Below are positions 26,382-36,311 of a stretch of DNA of 64,000 bases, in pieces. Source of the DNA: Desulfomicrobium baculatum DSM 4028. GTDB taxonomy: Bacteria; Desulfobacterota; Desulfovibrionia; Desulfovibrionales; Desulfomicrobiaceae. The notes beneath the pieces were generated by a model. It made no database searches. It worked only from the letters and a program-made list of their open reading frames with translations, and was not told the origin of the DNA. Where the stretch lies: the NCBI RefSeq assembly GCF_000023225.1, contig NC_013173.1, positions 2,730,501-2,794,500 of the forward strand, read 5' to 3'. How positions within the stretch are numbered: position 1 is the first letter of the stretch; every line of letters begins with the position of its first letter. Both the position numbers and the translations under genes were made by a program.

Positions 26382-26596
26382 AATGCTGCCGCCATCATCA
26401 GATCGTTGTTATCGAGTTCCAGGGCCGAGGCGTTCTGGGTCTGCACCTTGAGATAGATTTCTTCCCGGTAGACCGGCATGTGTTCCGGCACTTCAAGGCC
26501 CAGCTTGATCTGCTGCCCCTTGATGCTTAAAATCGTGATCTTTATGTCATCACCCACATGCACGCTTTCTCCGGGGCGACGAGAGAGTATGAGCAT
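26357..26596 (-). CDS. csrA: Carbon storage regulator CsrA
   Basis: 79 aa RNA-binding translational regulator recognising ANGGA motifs in leader hairpins. The N-terminus MLILSRRPGESVHVGDDI and the VPVYREEIY-like segment (MPVYREEIYLKV) contain the RNA-contacting residues. It sits 9 bp after flgL and overlaps fliW, the genomic arrangement of the FliW-CsrA-flagellin partner switch. The C-terminal ~20 residues extend beyond the E. coli length, typical of FliW-linked CsrA. Confidence 0.96.
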   Translation of the reverse strand: MLILSRRPGESVHVGDDIKITILSIKGQQIKLGLEVPEHMPVYREEIYLKVQTQNASALELDNNDLMMAAALWTKKDKQ

Positions 26597-26605
26597 AACC
26601 CCTTC

Positions 26606-28390
26606 CTACAGATAATTGACCAGGCTCATCTTCATGATCATGGACGAGGATTTGAGGACCGCTTCATAAGACAGCTGCTGGTTGGCCAGCTCCGTCAGAA
26701 GCGTGGCCAGATCCGCATCCTCCACATTGCTCATGCGCTCGGTTTCGTTGAGTTTGAGGCCGGAAAGAACGGTGTCGGCCACATCGAGCCGGTTTTCCCG
26801 CGCGCCCACGGAGGCCAGCTGGGTTGTGAAATACTGATGGCCCGTCTTCAGCCCGTCCAGGGCCTCGGCGCAGCCTTGCTGATCGTTGTTTTCAAGCGCG
26901 GCCACCAGCTTGCCCACGGTCACCATGATGTTGTTGCCCACATCGGAATCAGAGAACACCGGCTGCGTTCCGTTTTCATAGTAACCACCGAAAATTTCCG
27001 CGCCGACGTTGTTGAGCTGCAGATACTGCCCGGCGGAAATCTCCACGTTGTGCGCCGCCGTCTGAGGATGGATGACGAACTGGGCATTCTTGACAAGCTG
27101 GACCACGCCATCCCGGCCCGAAAGCACCAACTTTCCGCCCGGCACCAGCAGGTCGGCAGCGGTGCCGGTGTTGGCGGCCGTATGCCCTGTGGACCAGTTC
27201 ACGCCGCCGTCGGTACTGTAAGAGTATTCGATGGGTACCCCTGAACCGATATTCACCGGAGCATCGTTATCAATGCGCGCCATGACATCGCTTGAAAAAA
27301 GTCCGCGCCCCTCGGCGTTGACCGCAGCGCCCATCTGAATGACCCCGGTGGACCCGGATTTGACCATGAACTCCACGCCCGTGAGATTGCCGCTGCCGGT
27401 CACCTGCACCCCGCCATACGGCGTCTGAATGACGGGCGTGGCAATGTTGTCTACCGTGACGGTCGTCCAGGTGGTCCCGTCAACTGAGTACTCGGCCTGA
27501 AACGTGCCGCCGCTGCCGGGGGCTCCGACCGCGCCCAAAACCCGGACTTCCACGTCCTTCTCGAAACCTCCCAGAGGCAAGGCGGAGATGGTCGCGCTCC
27601 CAGCGGAATACAGGACTGCGGACTGAGATTCGTGATCGCCCTTGTAGACCGCCGTGGGGGCCACGGTCAGCCACGAGCCCTTTGTCATCAGCTTGTTGGA
27701 CTCGGGCGAAAGCTCCACTTCATAATCAGCCGGAAAAGAAACGCTGACTCCGCCCAGATTCAGCGATCCGTCGGCGTCCCAGGTTCCTGTCTCCCAGGTT
27801 GCGCCCCCGTCCTTGCTGAACCGGCAGTCCGTGCCGCTGACTGGAACGGTGGTCCCTTCCGCCCCCAGGAACTGGACGACGAAACTGCGGCTGGCCAGGC
27901 CCGTGGCCAGGCCGAGGCTGTTGCCGTCCTGATCGTAGACCATGAGCGCCTCCTCGAAGGCGCTCTCGTCAAATTTCTGGCCTCCGAAAATGGCGTTCCC
28001 CTCGAACCGGGAGTTGGCCAGGTTGACCAGTTGGCTGAATATCTGGCGGACCTCGTAGGAGGTCGCCTCGCGGTCGGAGGCGGTCATTGTCCCGGAAGCG
28101 CCCTGCTCGGCCAGTCCCTTGAGCTTGGTGAGCAAGGTGCTGACCTGGATCATGGATTCGTCGGCCAGGCCAAGCCAGCCCTTGGCCGTATCGATGTTGC
28201 TGCGGTACTGGTCGATGGAGGACAGGGAGGTGCGGTAATTGAGCACGCGGGCCGTACCCACCGGATCGTCTGAGGGTTTGTTGATGCGCTTCTGGCTGGA
28301 AGCCTGCATGTTCAGATCCATGAGCCGGGACTGGGTGTCCTGCAGATTGTACAGAAAATTGCTGTACTGATTACGAAGGGATACGCGCAT
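26606..28390 (-). CDS. flgL: Flagellar hook-associated protein 3 FlgL
   Basis: Hook-filament junction protein, 594 aa, nearly twice the length of the E. coli homologue; the extra ~280 residues are in the central variable region. The N-terminus MRVSLRNQYSNFLYNLQDTQ and PSDDPVGTARVL, and the C-terminal LATLLTELANQQLSYEAVLK, are the conserved flagellin-like helices. It lies 12 bp after flgK and 9 bp before csrA. Confidence 0.92.
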   Translation of the reverse strand: MRVSLRNQYSNFLYNLQDTQSRLMDLNMQASSQKRINKPSDDPVGTARVLNYRTSLSSIDQYRSNIDTAKGWLGLADESMIQVSTLLTKLKGLAEQGASGTMTASDREATSYEVRQIFSQLVNLANSRFEGNAIFGGQKFDESAFEEALMVYDQDGNSLGLATGLASRSFVVQFLGAEGTTVPVSGTDCRFSKDGGATWETGTWDADGSLNLGGVSVSFPADYEVELSPESNKLMTKGSWLTVAPTAVYKGDHESQSAVLYSAGSATISALPLGGFEKDVEVRVLGAVGAPGSGGTFQAEYSVDGTTWTTVTVDNIATPVIQTPYGGVQVTGSGNLTGVEFMVKSGSTGVIQMGAAVNAEGRGLFSSDVMARIDNDAPVNIGSGVPIEYSYSTDGGVNWSTGHTAANTGTAADLLVPGGKLVLSGRDGVVQLVKNAQFVIHPQTAAHNVEISAGQYLQLNNVGAEIFGGYYENGTQPVFSDSDVGNNIMVTVGKLVAALENNDQQGCAEALDGLKTGHQYFTTQLASVGARENRLDVADTVLSGLKLNETERMSNVEDADLATLLTELANQQLSYEAVLKSSSMIMKMSLVNYL

Positions 28391-28402
28391 GACCCGCCTC
28401 CA

Positions 28403-30496
28403 TTAGTTCTTGAGCCCCAAAAGCACTTCCAGCATGGACTCGGCCGTTGTGATCAGTTTCGCAGCGGCCGTGTAGGCGTGCTGAAACTTGATCAGGTTGG
28501 TCATTTCCTCGTCCAGATTCACGCCTGAGACCGATTCCTGCCGCGACTTCAAATCGTTGGCCAGGGCCTCCTGATATTCCGCGTTGAACTTCGCGGACTG
28601 CGTGTCCGACCCGGCCTTGGCGACCAGGGTGGAATAGTATTCCCCCAGCGTCTGGCGAGTCGTGCCCTCGGTCACGGTGCGCGTGGCCACGGCCTTGGTC
28701 TGCAGGGCCGCAATGGCGGCAGCCATGGTATTGTCGCCCGCATTCATCTCCCCGGCGCCGTTGACGTGGCCGGTGTTGATGCGGGAGGTGTTGCTGCGCA
28801 CGCTGTTGTTGACCGACAGGGTCCGCGCGTCCGAACCCTCGAAAAACGTGTTGATGCCGAGCGCGGCCAAGAGTCCCGTCGTGTCGGAGCCAAAGGCGAA
28901 GTCATGATCGGCGTCGGCGGTTATCTGCAGGTGGTTATCCGGCGCGGAAGCCGTGAGCGCGCCGCCAAAGGTGCTGTTGATCGCATCGACCACGTCCTGC
29001 AGACTGTGCGCGGCCGGGTCGAAGTTCTGCACGCCGGCCGTCCCGGAATCGAAATCAAGGCCCTGGAACTGCACCAGCGCTCCGGTGGTCTTGTCATAGA
29101 CGCCGATCATGAGGTTGCCGCTTTCCAGCTTGTCGCCAAAGATCAACCCGGCGTCGACGCCAAGCTCCGCATCCTTGTCCACCAGCCCGTACGTACCGAT
29201 GACATCCTCAAAGCGCTCAAGGCCGGTGCCTTGGGAATGAAGACGATTGACCTCCCAGACCAGGCTTTTAGCGAAGGCGTCGAGCTTTTCGAGGTAGCCG
29301 CCGACACTTGCGTCCCGAAACTGAAAGTAACCGGCCAGACTGCCGCCGGTCAGACGGCGCTCGTTGTTCTCGCCGTTGCTCAGGATCTGCGGCGTGATAT
29401 TGACCTTGGAGGCGGACGTTTCATACCAGAAGACGGATTTGTTGGGCAGAATCTGAAAACGGTCCCCGGCAGTGAGCGTATCACCGGCTTCGGGCGAAAA
29501 AAGTACGGATCCCTTCCCATCGGGCAGCAGCACGCCCTCATCCGTGACGGTGAAGACACCCACCCCGTTTTCGTCCTTAAGCCAGGTCTTGCCGCCGTCC
29601 GCGGAAACCTTGAAGGTCACCCCGCCGCCGGAAACCAGCCCGGGGTTGACGATTTCAATTGTGTATTCGCTGGAACTCTCGCCATTGAACGAAACAGTTC
29701 CCGCATACGTCGAGGCGCTATCCAGAGAGGCCGAAAAGGGAGCCGACTCGAAGGCCAGCCTGAAGGCATTGGTGCCATCGACCAGCGTATGCCCGGCCTT
29801 GGTGGTGATCGTCACATTACCGAGGCCGTTGTCGATGTAATTGATGTCGATCTTCTCGGCCAGTTCGCGAACCAGGGACGCACGCTGGTCGCGCAGACCG
29901 TTGGCGTTGTTCTTGCCCGTCTCCTCGGTCACGGTGATCTGACTGTTCAGCTCGGCGATGCTTTTGAGAAGAGTATTTATTTCTTGTACTTCCGCGGCGA
30001 TGGTGTCGTCCGTCTGCCCTTGCAGCCGCTGAAGATCCGCCTGCACGACCCCGATGGCCTGCTCCAGGTTGGAGGCGTGCCCGAGCAGGGCCGCGCGCAC
30101 GCTGGTGTCGCCGGGATTGGTGGCCAGGGTCTGCCAATCCGCCCAGAACGCGGACAGAGCCGAGTTGACCCCTTGCGCGTTGGACTCGTTGAAGATCATC
30201 TCAACGTTCTGCAGATTCTCGTAGAGCTTCTGCCAGCGCTGCTGCTCCGAGCTCTTGGTGTTGTACATGACCTCGGTGAATTCGTCGAAATAACGGATGA
30301 CTTCGGCCGCGTTGACGCCGGTGCCGAGCTGGCCCGGACTGTAGCTGATGTAATAGCCATCCTCGAAGCGTACGGCCTGACGGCTGTAGCCCTCGGTGTT
30401 GGCGTTCGAGATATTGTTGCCGACGACCTCGATGGCCGCCTGGTTGGCAAAAAGGGACTGCTTCCCGATGTTGAACAGGGACGCGATGCCGGGCAT
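28403..30496 (-). CDS. flgK: Flagellar hook-associated protein 1 FlgK
   Basis: Junction protein between hook and filament, 697 aa. The N-terminal rod-type motif (SLFNIGKQSLFANQAAIEVVGNNISNANTEGYSRQ) and C-terminal SGVNLDEEMTNLIKFQHAYTAAAKLI segment are diagnostic. The frame is open to 30628; ATG 30496 is chosen because GGGAGG precedes it and the longer N-terminus has no homology. Its start overlaps the flgN stop (TGATG). Confidence 0.95.
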   Translation of the reverse strand: MPGIASLFNIGKQSLFANQAAIEVVGNNISNANTEGYSRQAVRFEDGYYISYSPGQLGTGVNAAEVIRYFDEFTEVMYNTKSSEQQRWQKLYENLQNVEMIFNESNAQGVNSALSAFWADWQTLATNPGDTSVRAALLGHASNLEQAIGVVQADLQRLQGQTDDTIAAEVQEINTLLKSIAELNSQITVTEETGKNNANGLRDQRASLVRELAEKIDINYIDNGLGNVTITTKAGHTLVDGTNAFRLAFESAPFSASLDSASTYAGTVSFNGESSSEYTIEIVNPGLVSGGGVTFKVSADGGKTWLKDENGVGVFTVTDEGVLLPDGKGSVLFSPEAGDTLTAGDRFQILPNKSVFWYETSASKVNITPQILSNGENNERRLTGGSLAGYFQFRDASVGGYLEKLDAFAKSLVWEVNRLHSQGTGLERFEDVIGTYGLVDKDAELGVDAGLIFGDKLESGNLMIGVYDKTTGALVQFQGLDFDSGTAGVQNFDPAAHSLQDVVDAINSTFGGALTASAPDNHLQITADADHDFAFGSDTTGLLAALGINTFFEGSDARTLSVNNSVRSNTSRINTGHVNGAGEMNAGDNTMAAAIAALQTKAVATRTVTEGTTRQTLGEYYSTLVAKAGSDTQSAKFNAEYQEALANDLKSRQESVSGVNLDEEMTNLIKFQHAYTAAAKLITTAESMLEVLLGLKN

Positions 30497-30969
30497 CAGA
30501 GCCTCCCGCGAACCAATGTCGCCGTGGCCGTGCGATCCTGCCACGTTCCCTTGGCCGAGTAGGTGTTGCGTTCTCTGGGCGCGACCTGATTTTGAAAGTG
30601 ACTGAGCAGCACCCCGCTCTGCTTCCACAGAGCCATGGCCAGATCGGCGTTGATGGATGCGAGCTGTCCGCTGTCCTGCTCATGCGTGATGATTTTGGCC
30701 CGCCACGTTTCAAAGATCCGCCTGTCCGCTGCGGGCAGGGTCTCCAGAAAAACCGCCAGGTTGGTCATGCCCGCCGATTGCAGGCGATGGACCAGCGCCT
30801 CGCGTTCACGCACGAGCTGCCTGATCAGGTCCTGAATGCACATCTCAAGCCCCGTCACCTTGTCCGGTGCGCCTGCCCGCAGCAGGGAGTACTCCTCGCG
30901 CAGGAGCTGGCAGAGAAGCTCTGTGCCTTTGGCCTGACGAATGAGACTGCCAAGAATGATCTGTTGCAT
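30496..30969 (-). CDS. flgN: Flagellar export chaperone FlgN
   Basis: 157 aa helical protein that chaperones FlgK and FlgL. It is recognised by small size, coiled-coil-rich sequence (LLCQLLREEYSLLRAG, LVREREALVHRLQS) and position directly upstream of flgK with overlapping codons. Sequence identity alone would be weak evidence, as FlgN is poorly conserved. It is the first gene of its operon, with a sigma-54 type promoter upstream. Confidence 0.8.
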   Translation of the reverse strand: MQQIILGSLIRQAKGTELLCQLLREEYSLLRAGAPDKVTGLEMCIQDLIRQLVREREALVHRLQSAGMTNLAVFLETLPAADRRIFETWRAKIITHEQDSGQLASINADLAMALWKQSGVLLSHFQNQVAPRERNTYSAKGTWQDRTATATLVRGRL

Positions 30970-31057
30970 ATGGTGCTTCCTTTCATGTGAAAAGTCGTGG
31001 GACGTACGGCCGAGACAGGAAATCCCTGCTTGGCCTAGCCCTCTTTTCCCTGATCAT

Positions 31058-31073
31058 TGCAAAATCCCGACCA
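31058..31073 (-). promoter_or_regulatory. Sigma-54 type promoter for flgN operon
   Basis: On the minus strand TGGTCGGGATTTTGCA has GG and GC separated by 10 nt and a TTGCA -12 element; the -24 element matches only at TGG. It lies 88 nt before flgN. Confidence 0.6.
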
Positions 31074-31177
31074 GTGCGCACCTGGCCTTCCAGGTGCTGT
31101 GCCGTAGGGCCTTCCCGCCCGGATGCGGTCCCAGGAGAGCCAGCCGCCCGGCAAGAATTTCCCCGTGGTCTTACGCA

Positions 31178-31771
31178 CTATGGTCCGTCCTCGCCGTCCA
31201 TGCGTACAACGCGCAGGGCGTCCTCCAGATCCGTGGGCATGGCCTGCGCCTTTTCCGCTCCGGACAGATTCGAGCGCTGCTCAATGCGCCGTGCCAGCAT
31301 CTCGGCCTCATGCTGTGCCGTAATGGCGGCCAGCGTGCGCGGCTGCACGGCCGCAGCCTGATTCCGGGGCTGAGTCGAGCTCGACGCCGAGCGGTCCAGG
31401 GGATGCAATGGCGCCGTGGAAGTCGTATCGCGACTGGCGTTGACCAGGCGCTCTGAAAGATTCGCATAGAGCATGTCGGACAAGCCGATACCCCCGCTGC
31501 GCGACATCTTGACCGACAGCTCCTGGTCGAACATGGACAGATAGCCCTCTTCTTCCTTGGAATGGAGCATTCCCTCCTTGGGCACGGAAGCACGCATCTG
31601 TTTCCAGATCTGGCCGATGAACACGGCCTCGAAGTCCTGGCAGGCTTTCTTGAGCTTGGCCTCGTCCATGCCTTTTTCGGGCTGCACTTGGGAGCGCAGA
31701 TTCCGGAGCCTGTCCTGCAGGCTTTGCGTCGGATCAGGTTCGGGCAGGCCCGTGGTGATAATCTCGTTCAT
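31178..31771 (-). CDS. flgJ: FlgJ-type rod-binding protein without muramidase domain
   Basis: 197 aa. The rod-binding domain is visible at KKACQDFEAVFIGQIWKQMRASVPK, continuing to GGIGLSDMLYANLSERL. Enterobacterial FlgJ is about 313 aa with a C-terminal glucosaminidase, which is absent here; the C-terminal half is Ala/Gln/Arg-rich and unlike an enzyme. It would cap rod assembly, with peptidoglycan cutting done by another protein. It is the last gene of the flgF-G-A-H-I-J operon, 14 bp after flgI. Confidence 0.85.
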   Translation of the reverse strand: MNEIITTGLPEPDPTQSLQDRLRNLRSQVQPEKGMDEAKLKKACQDFEAVFIGQIWKQMRASVPKEGMLHSKEEEGYLSMFDQELSVKMSRSGGIGLSDMLYANLSERLVNASRDTTSTAPLHPLDRSASSSTQPRNQAAAVQPRTLAAITAQHEAEMLARRIEQRSNLSGAEKAQAMPTDLEDALRVVRMDGEDGP

Positions 31772-31785
31772 GCCGCCTCCGCTGG

Positions 31786-32901
31786 CTAGATGACTTCAAG
31801 ATCGGCATGCAGAGCGCCCGCCGATTTCATGGTCCGCAGAATGGAAATCAGGTCCCGGGGCGTGGCGCCAATGGCATTCAAACCATCGACCAGCTCCTGG
31901 ATGGACGCCCCCGCCATGAGAATGAGCCGACGCTGCTCTTCGCGTACGCCGATCTCGGTGGCCGGAGTGATGGCCGTCTGGCCCGGGGAGAACGCTCCGG
32001 GCTGGGAAACCTGAGGCTGTTCGGACACAACCACGTTCAGGTTGCCGTGGGACACGGCCACCTTGGCCAGGGTGACGTTGGCGCCCAGAACCACGGTGCC
32101 GGTCTTTTCATCGACAACCACCTTGGCCCGACTGTCGGGCTGGACTTCCAGATTTTCCAGGGAGGCCATGAGCGCGACGATATTGCCCTGATACTGGGAA
32201 GGAACCCCGAGCCTGATGGAGGAGGCGTCCTGGGCGTGGGCGTACTGACCGCCAATGGCCTTGTTCAGGCTGTCTGCGACCTGCTTGGCCGTGGAAAAAT
32301 CCTCTACGCTGAGCTGAATGGTGATGTCATTTTGCTCGTTAAAACTGAAAGGCACGCTGCGTTCGACCACCGCGCCGCCAGGGATGCGGCCCACGGTGGT
32401 GACGTTCTTGGTCGCCGTGGCCGCGTCTCCGCCGGCTGAAAATCCGCCCACGGCCAGGGCACCCTGGCTCAGGGCGTAAATACTGCCGTCAATGCCCTTG
32501 AGCGGGGTCATGAGCAGCACGCCGCCCAGCAGCGAAGACGCATCCCCCACGGAAGAAACTGTCGCGTCAAGCCGGGAACCCGGTCTGGCCGAAGCCGGCA
32601 TCTTGACCGTGACCATGACCGCGGCGACGTTTTTGGGTTTGAGCGCTGCCCGATCGACCTTGACCCCCATGTTTTCAAGCATGTTGGCCATGGACTGGAT
32701 CGTAAACTGCGAGCTGCTCTTGTCCCCGGTCCCCGGCAGGCCGACCACCAGTCCGTAGCCGACCAGGTCGTTGGAGCGCACGCCGCCGAAGCTGGCGATA
32801 TCCTTGAGGCGCACTGCGCCGGCAGGCATGCCGAGGCTCAGGGACAGGCCAAGGACAAGAAGCAGGAAGGCGAAGCGTCTGGTTTTAGAATGGCCACACA
32901 T
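31786..32901 (-). CDS. flgI: Flagellar P-ring protein FlgI
   Basis: Periplasmic P-ring subunit, 371 aa. A signal peptide is visible at residues ~9-28 ([20 protein letters not shown]). The mature sequence begins [31 protein letters not shown], the family hallmark. The frame is open to 33024, but ATG 32901 places the signal peptide at the N-terminus and has GCGAGG upstream. It overlaps the flgH 3' end by 17 nt. Confidence 0.95.
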   Translation of the reverse strand: MCGHSKTRRFAFLLLVLGLSLSLGMPAGAVRLKDIASFGGVRSNDLVGYGLVVGLPGTGDKSSSQFTIQSMANMLENMGVKVDRAALKPKNVAAVMVTVKMPASARPGSRLDATVSSVGDASSLLGGVLLMTPLKGIDGSIYALSQGALAVGGFSAGGDAATATKNVTTVGRIPGGAVVERSVPFSFNEQNDITIQLSVEDFSTAKQVADSLNKAIGGQYAHAQDASSIRLGVPSQYQGNIVALMASLENLEVQPDSRAKVVVDEKTGTVVLGANVTLAKVAVSHGNLNVVVSEQPQVSQPGAFSPGQTAITPATEIGVREEQRRLILMAGASIQELVDGLNAIGATPRDLISILRTMKSAGALHADLEVI

Positions 32902-33574
32902 TGTCAAGTATCCTCGCAAGCCACCCGGGGCGTTGTTTGTCGGCCAGGACCCCCTCGCCGTAAAGTTCGATGCGCGCTTCGGCCAGGCTGGTGGACATGA
33001 TGGTGTTGTCGGCGTCGATATCACGATCCCTGGCCACGCCCTGCACCAGCACGATCTGGGTTTCGCCGTTGACCCGCGTTTCGCGGGCTCCGACCACTTC
33101 CATGAGCCCGCCGCCCAGAACCCGGGTCACCCTCGCCGCCACGGTGGTGGTAAGGGAACTTTCACGCTTGGTTTCGCCGTCACCCTCAAATCCGCTGGTG
33201 GAGCCGGCATTGACCAGAGCATCCGGTCCTACGGTCGCGCCGGGAATCAGCGGCAGCTTGTCCTTGCCCAGATAGGCGCTCACGCCCAGATTCATGGAAC
33301 TTTCCCTGTCGGCCGTGGTCGAGGCCTTGCTCTTGGACAATGTGGTCTCGACCACCTTGATGAGCACAATATCCCCGACCCGTTTGGCTCTGGCATCGGC
33401 AAAGAGCATGGTTGCCCCGTCCGGATCAAAGAGCGAGCCCGGATTCCGGGCCTCGGACACCCGCTCCTGCGGAGGAGGGGTGACCACGGCTGCGGGCATG
33501 GGCGGACGGCTCGTGGTCCGACATCCGGACAGGACCAGCACCGCCAGCATCAACATCATACATCTTTTCTGCAT
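32885..33574 (-). CDS. flgH: Flagellar L-ring lipoprotein FlgH
   Basis: Outer-membrane L-ring subunit, 229 aa. A lipoprotein signal with lipobox LSGC ends at Cys18 ([18 protein letters not shown]). The motifs [17 protein letters not shown] and [17 protein letters not shown] are conserved. ATG 33574 is chosen over the longer frame to 33691 because it has GGGAGG upstream and begins the signal peptide. It implies a Gram-negative envelope. Confidence 0.95.
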   Translation of the reverse strand: MQKRCMMLMLAVLVLSGCRTTSRPPMPAAVVTPPPQERVSEARNPGSLFDPDGATMLFADARAKRVGDIVLIKVVETTLSKSKASTTADRESSMNLGVSAYLGKDKLPLIPGATVGPDALVNAGSTSGFEGDGETKRESSLTTTVAARVTRVLGGGLMEVVGARETRVNGETQIVLVQGVARDRDIDADNTIMSTSLAEARIELYGEGVLADKQRPGWLARILDNVWPF

Positions 33575-33587
33575 ATTTCCTCCCGGC

Positions 33588-34538
33588 CTACGGCACACGC
33601 ACCGTTTCGGCGTCGACAACCTGCGCGGCAACCACTCTGCGGCTCTGCATGTTCCGGACCCGGATGGTGTTGCCGATGCCGCCGTCCTCAAGACTTTCGA
33701 CCGGCACGGTCAATTTGAGTGTCTGCCCCGCATAAATCAGGGTCAAAATCTGCCCCTTGGCCACCACGGGGATGAACTCCACCGCGTCGGCGCTGATAAC
33801 CTGTCCCTCGCCCACCGCCGCAGTCATGCGCAGGGGCAGGTTGCGACCGTCCCATGGCTCCCGCGCCATATAAGCCAGATTCTTGCGCGCAAAACCGACC
33901 AACCCAGGCTCCAGCATGTCCCCCCTGTTCAGGACACGAGCGGCGCAGGGCACAGTCTTCCAGACATCGGCGAAGACCGTGCCCGTGAAGCTCTGCAGCG
34001 TGCGGCCATCTTCGGTTACAGCCTCCAGCCGCAGACTGATCCGCCCCGGCGCGGGCGTACCCACGGGAACAACGCGAATCTGAACCGGGTCCTTTTCGGA
34101 GATGAAGAGATAATCCGCCATGCGATGCTCACGGATTTCCACTTCGCCCTCATGATGGGCCAAGGCGCTCGTCAAAATTTTGTCGATGGCCGGCCGCATG
34201 GCCAGAGCGCTGAGCACCTGCCCGCCGCGCTGGACCTGAACCTGATCTGGAACATCCAGAGGAGGCAGGGCCGTCCCGAACCGCTGCGCGATCAGTTCGC
34301 GCAACCTGGGGCCGTTCAGATTGACCCGGGCGCCATCGAATTTGGGTGAGGCCAACAGCGGCACCGCACCAATGCCGGCCAGCAGCGTCTTGGCGTCCTC
34401 GCCCTCTGCTCGGGCCAGGTCGCTTAACGTGATGGCCGGCCCGTCCACGCACACGGCCCCGGCCAAAATCAGTCGGCCCTGGGCCACGGCCAAGCCGGGA
34501 CAAAGCAGAAGGATGAGCAGGGGAACCAGAAAACGCAT
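33588..34538 (-). CDS. flgA: Flagellar P-ring assembly chaperone FlgA
   Basis: Periplasmic chaperone for FlgI, 316 aa, with a signal peptide (RFLVPLLILLLCPGLAVAQG). The C-terminal SAF-type domain is visible in RVLNRGDMLEPGLVGFARKNL and LIYAGQTLKLTVPVESLEDGGIG. It is longer than E. coli FlgA (219 aa) by an extra N-terminal region. It lies between flgG (3 bp upstream) and flgH (13 bp downstream). Confidence 0.9.
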   Translation of the reverse strand: MRFLVPLLILLLCPGLAVAQGRLILAGAVCVDGPAITLSDLARAEGEDAKTLLAGIGAVPLLASPKFDGARVNLNGPRLRELIAQRFGTALPPLDVPDQVQVQRGGQVLSALAMRPAIDKILTSALAHHEGEVEIREHRMADYLFISEKDPVQIRVVPVGTPAPGRISLRLEAVTEDGRTLQSFTGTVFADVWKTVPCAARVLNRGDMLEPGLVGFARKNLAYMAREPWDGRNLPLRMTAAVGEGQVISADAVEFIPVVAKGQILTLIYAGQTLKLTVPVESLEDGGIGNTIRVRNMQSRRVVAAQVVDAETVRVP

Positions 34539-34541
34539 GCG

Positions 34542-35324
34542 CTACCTCTTCAACTGATTGGCGGTCTGCAGCATCATGTCGGCCGTGGTGATGGACTTGG
34601 AGTTGGCCTCGTAGGCCCGCTGGCCAACGATCATGTTGACCATCTCCTCCACGATCTCCACGTTCGACATCTCGAGGAATCCCTGGGCCAGGGTGCCGGC
34701 ATTGTTCTCCCCGGGCACGCTCTCCACAGCCTCGCCGGAACCGTCGGTCTGCACATAGAGGTTGCGCCCCATGGCCTTGAGACCTGCCGGATTGACAAAG
34801 GTGTAGACCGGAATGTCTGTGCCGGCGATCTCCGCTCCGGCCTTGTCCACGCATGTCAGGCGACCGTCCTCGGTCACGACGATGTTCTGGGTCTCGGGCG
34901 GAACAATGAACTCCGGCTGCAGGGGGTGCCCGTTGTCGGTCACGATGCGTCCGTCACTGTCGAGCTTGAAGGCCCCGCTTCTGGTGTAGGATTCCTCGCC
35001 GCCCCGATCGACACGAAAAAATCCGTCGCCTTCGATAACCAGGTCGAGCTGGTTACCCGTATTCTGGAAATCGCCCTGCGTGAATATCTTGTGCACGGAC
35101 ACGGGCCGAACGCCCATGCCGACCTGCATGCCCACGGGCAGGCGATCGCCTTCCTGGTTGGAGGAGCCTGCGATCTTCATGTTCTGGTACATGAGATCCT
35201 CGAACTCGGCCCGGTTCTTCTTGAATCCGGTGGTGTTGACGTTGGCCAGGTTGTTGGCCGTGACGTCGAGATTGAGCTGCTGGGCGATCATGCCCGAGGC
35301 GCTGGTCCATAATGCGCGAATCAT
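34542..35324 (-). CDS. flgG: Flagellar distal rod protein FlgG
   Basis: 260 aa, the same size as E. coli FlgG. The N-terminus MIRALWTSASGMIAQQLNLD with NNLANVNTTGFKK and the C-terminus YEANSKSITTADMMLQTANQLKR are diagnostic. ATG 35324 is used because AAGGAG precedes it; the frame is open 8 codons further. It follows flgF by 74 bp. Confidence 0.96.
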   Translation of the reverse strand: MIRALWTSASGMIAQQLNLDVTANNLANVNTTGFKKNRAEFEDLMYQNMKIAGSSNQEGDRLPVGMQVGMGVRPVSVHKIFTQGDFQNTGNQLDLVIEGDGFFRVDRGGEESYTRSGAFKLDSDGRIVTDNGHPLQPEFIVPPETQNIVVTEDGRLTCVDKAGAEIAGTDIPVYTFVNPAGLKAMGRNLYVQTDGSGEAVESVPGENNAGTLAQGFLEMSNVEIVEEMVNMIVGQRAYEANSKSITTADMMLQTANQLKR

Positions 35325-35398
35325 ATTTTCTTCTCCTTGCGGGATCACCCGCTCCCTTCTCGCCGCCCGCGATCACGCCGCGGGCCCGTACTGGAAAT

Positions 35399-36175
35399 TT
35401 ATCTCGGCGCGCCGACCTCTGCGATAGCCTTCTTGTCCTGTTCGAACGAGCCGCTGATCATCTTCTGGTAGGCTTCGAAAGCGCGCATGGCCTCGATCAT
35501 GTTGACCATCTCCGAGACCACGTTCACGTTGGCCGCTTCCAAAAAGCCCTGCTCCACGGTGGAATCCTCGGCCGGGATGGCTTGTGCGTCCGCGCCGGGA
35601 CGGATACGCAAAAGAGAGTTGCCCACCTTCTCCAAGGCGCGCGGGTCCTCGACCCGGACCAGTTCGATGGTGTCGATCAGTTCGCCGTTAACGGAAAACC
35701 CTCCGTCCGCATCCACCAGGACGGCCCCGCCCTCCGGCACCTGCAAAGGCCCACCCGCGCCCAGAAGCTGATTACCGTGAGCGTCCACGACAAAGCCTTC
35801 GGCCGAAAGATGGTACACGCCCTGGCGGGTCATAAATTCCCCTTCCGGCGTCTGGACCCGGAAAAAACCGTCCCCGGCGATGGCCAGGTCAAGCGGGTTG
35901 CCGGTGCTCTTCATGGGGCCCTGGGACATGTCGATGACCGCCTCGGAAATCCTGGGCTGAGCCAGAAGATTGGCCTGCGGCCACGGCACCTTATCGGTTA
36001 GCGTGGTGTTGGGATCGACCATGTCGTGGGCGTAACGGCGAAAGGTGTCCCGAAAGGCCAGTTTTTCACTCTTGAAGCCTGTGGTATTCACGTTCGCCAA
36101 ATTATTGGCGATGCTATCCAGCCGATGCTGCTGGGTAAGAGCCCCGAATACGGCGCTATAACTGCTGTCTTGCAT
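35399..36175 (-). CDS. flgF: Flagellar proximal rod protein FlgF
   Basis: 258 aa rod protein with the same basal-body motifs as FlgG (LDSIANNLANVNTTGFKSEKLAF; VVSEMVNMIEAMRAFEAYQKMI). The start at 36175 follows AAGGAGG. First gene of flgF-flgG-flgA-flgH-flgI-flgJ, behind a sigma-54 type promoter. Confidence 0.93.
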   Translation of the reverse strand: MQDSSYSAVFGALTQQHRLDSIANNLANVNTTGFKSEKLAFRDTFRRYAHDMVDPNTTLTDKVPWPQANLLAQPRISEAVIDMSQGPMKSTGNPLDLAIAGDGFFRVQTPEGEFMTRQGVYHLSAEGFVVDAHGNQLLGAGGPLQVPEGGAVLVDADGGFSVNGELIDTIELVRVEDPRALEKVGNSLLRIRPGADAQAIPAEDSTVEQGFLEAANVNVVSEMVNMIEAMRAFEAYQKMISGSFEQDKKAIAEVGAPR

Positions 36176-36203
36176 GTGGGGTCCTCCTTGGTAACGCTCA
36201 TTG

Positions 36204-36219
36204 AGCAAATACCAGGCCA
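36204..36219 (-). promoter_or_regulatory. Sigma-54 type promoter for flgF operon
   Basis: On the minus strand TGGCCT-N5-TTGCT keeps the GG-N10-GC spacing, with two deviations in the -24 element. It lies 28 nt before the flgF start codon. Confidence 0.7.
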
Positions 36220-36311
36220 GTTGAGATGCGTACCGGCAGAGCGCGCAAGGGGCGCACTAAAAAAACACTTGACTGCCATCCCCCCCCTCATGCAAGGGAA
36301 ACGGTTGCAGA

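Noticed and set aside
28766-30562. 598-residue plus-strand frame opposite flgK
   Set aside because: Shadow of flgK, which has unambiguous conserved ends and a good ribosome site.
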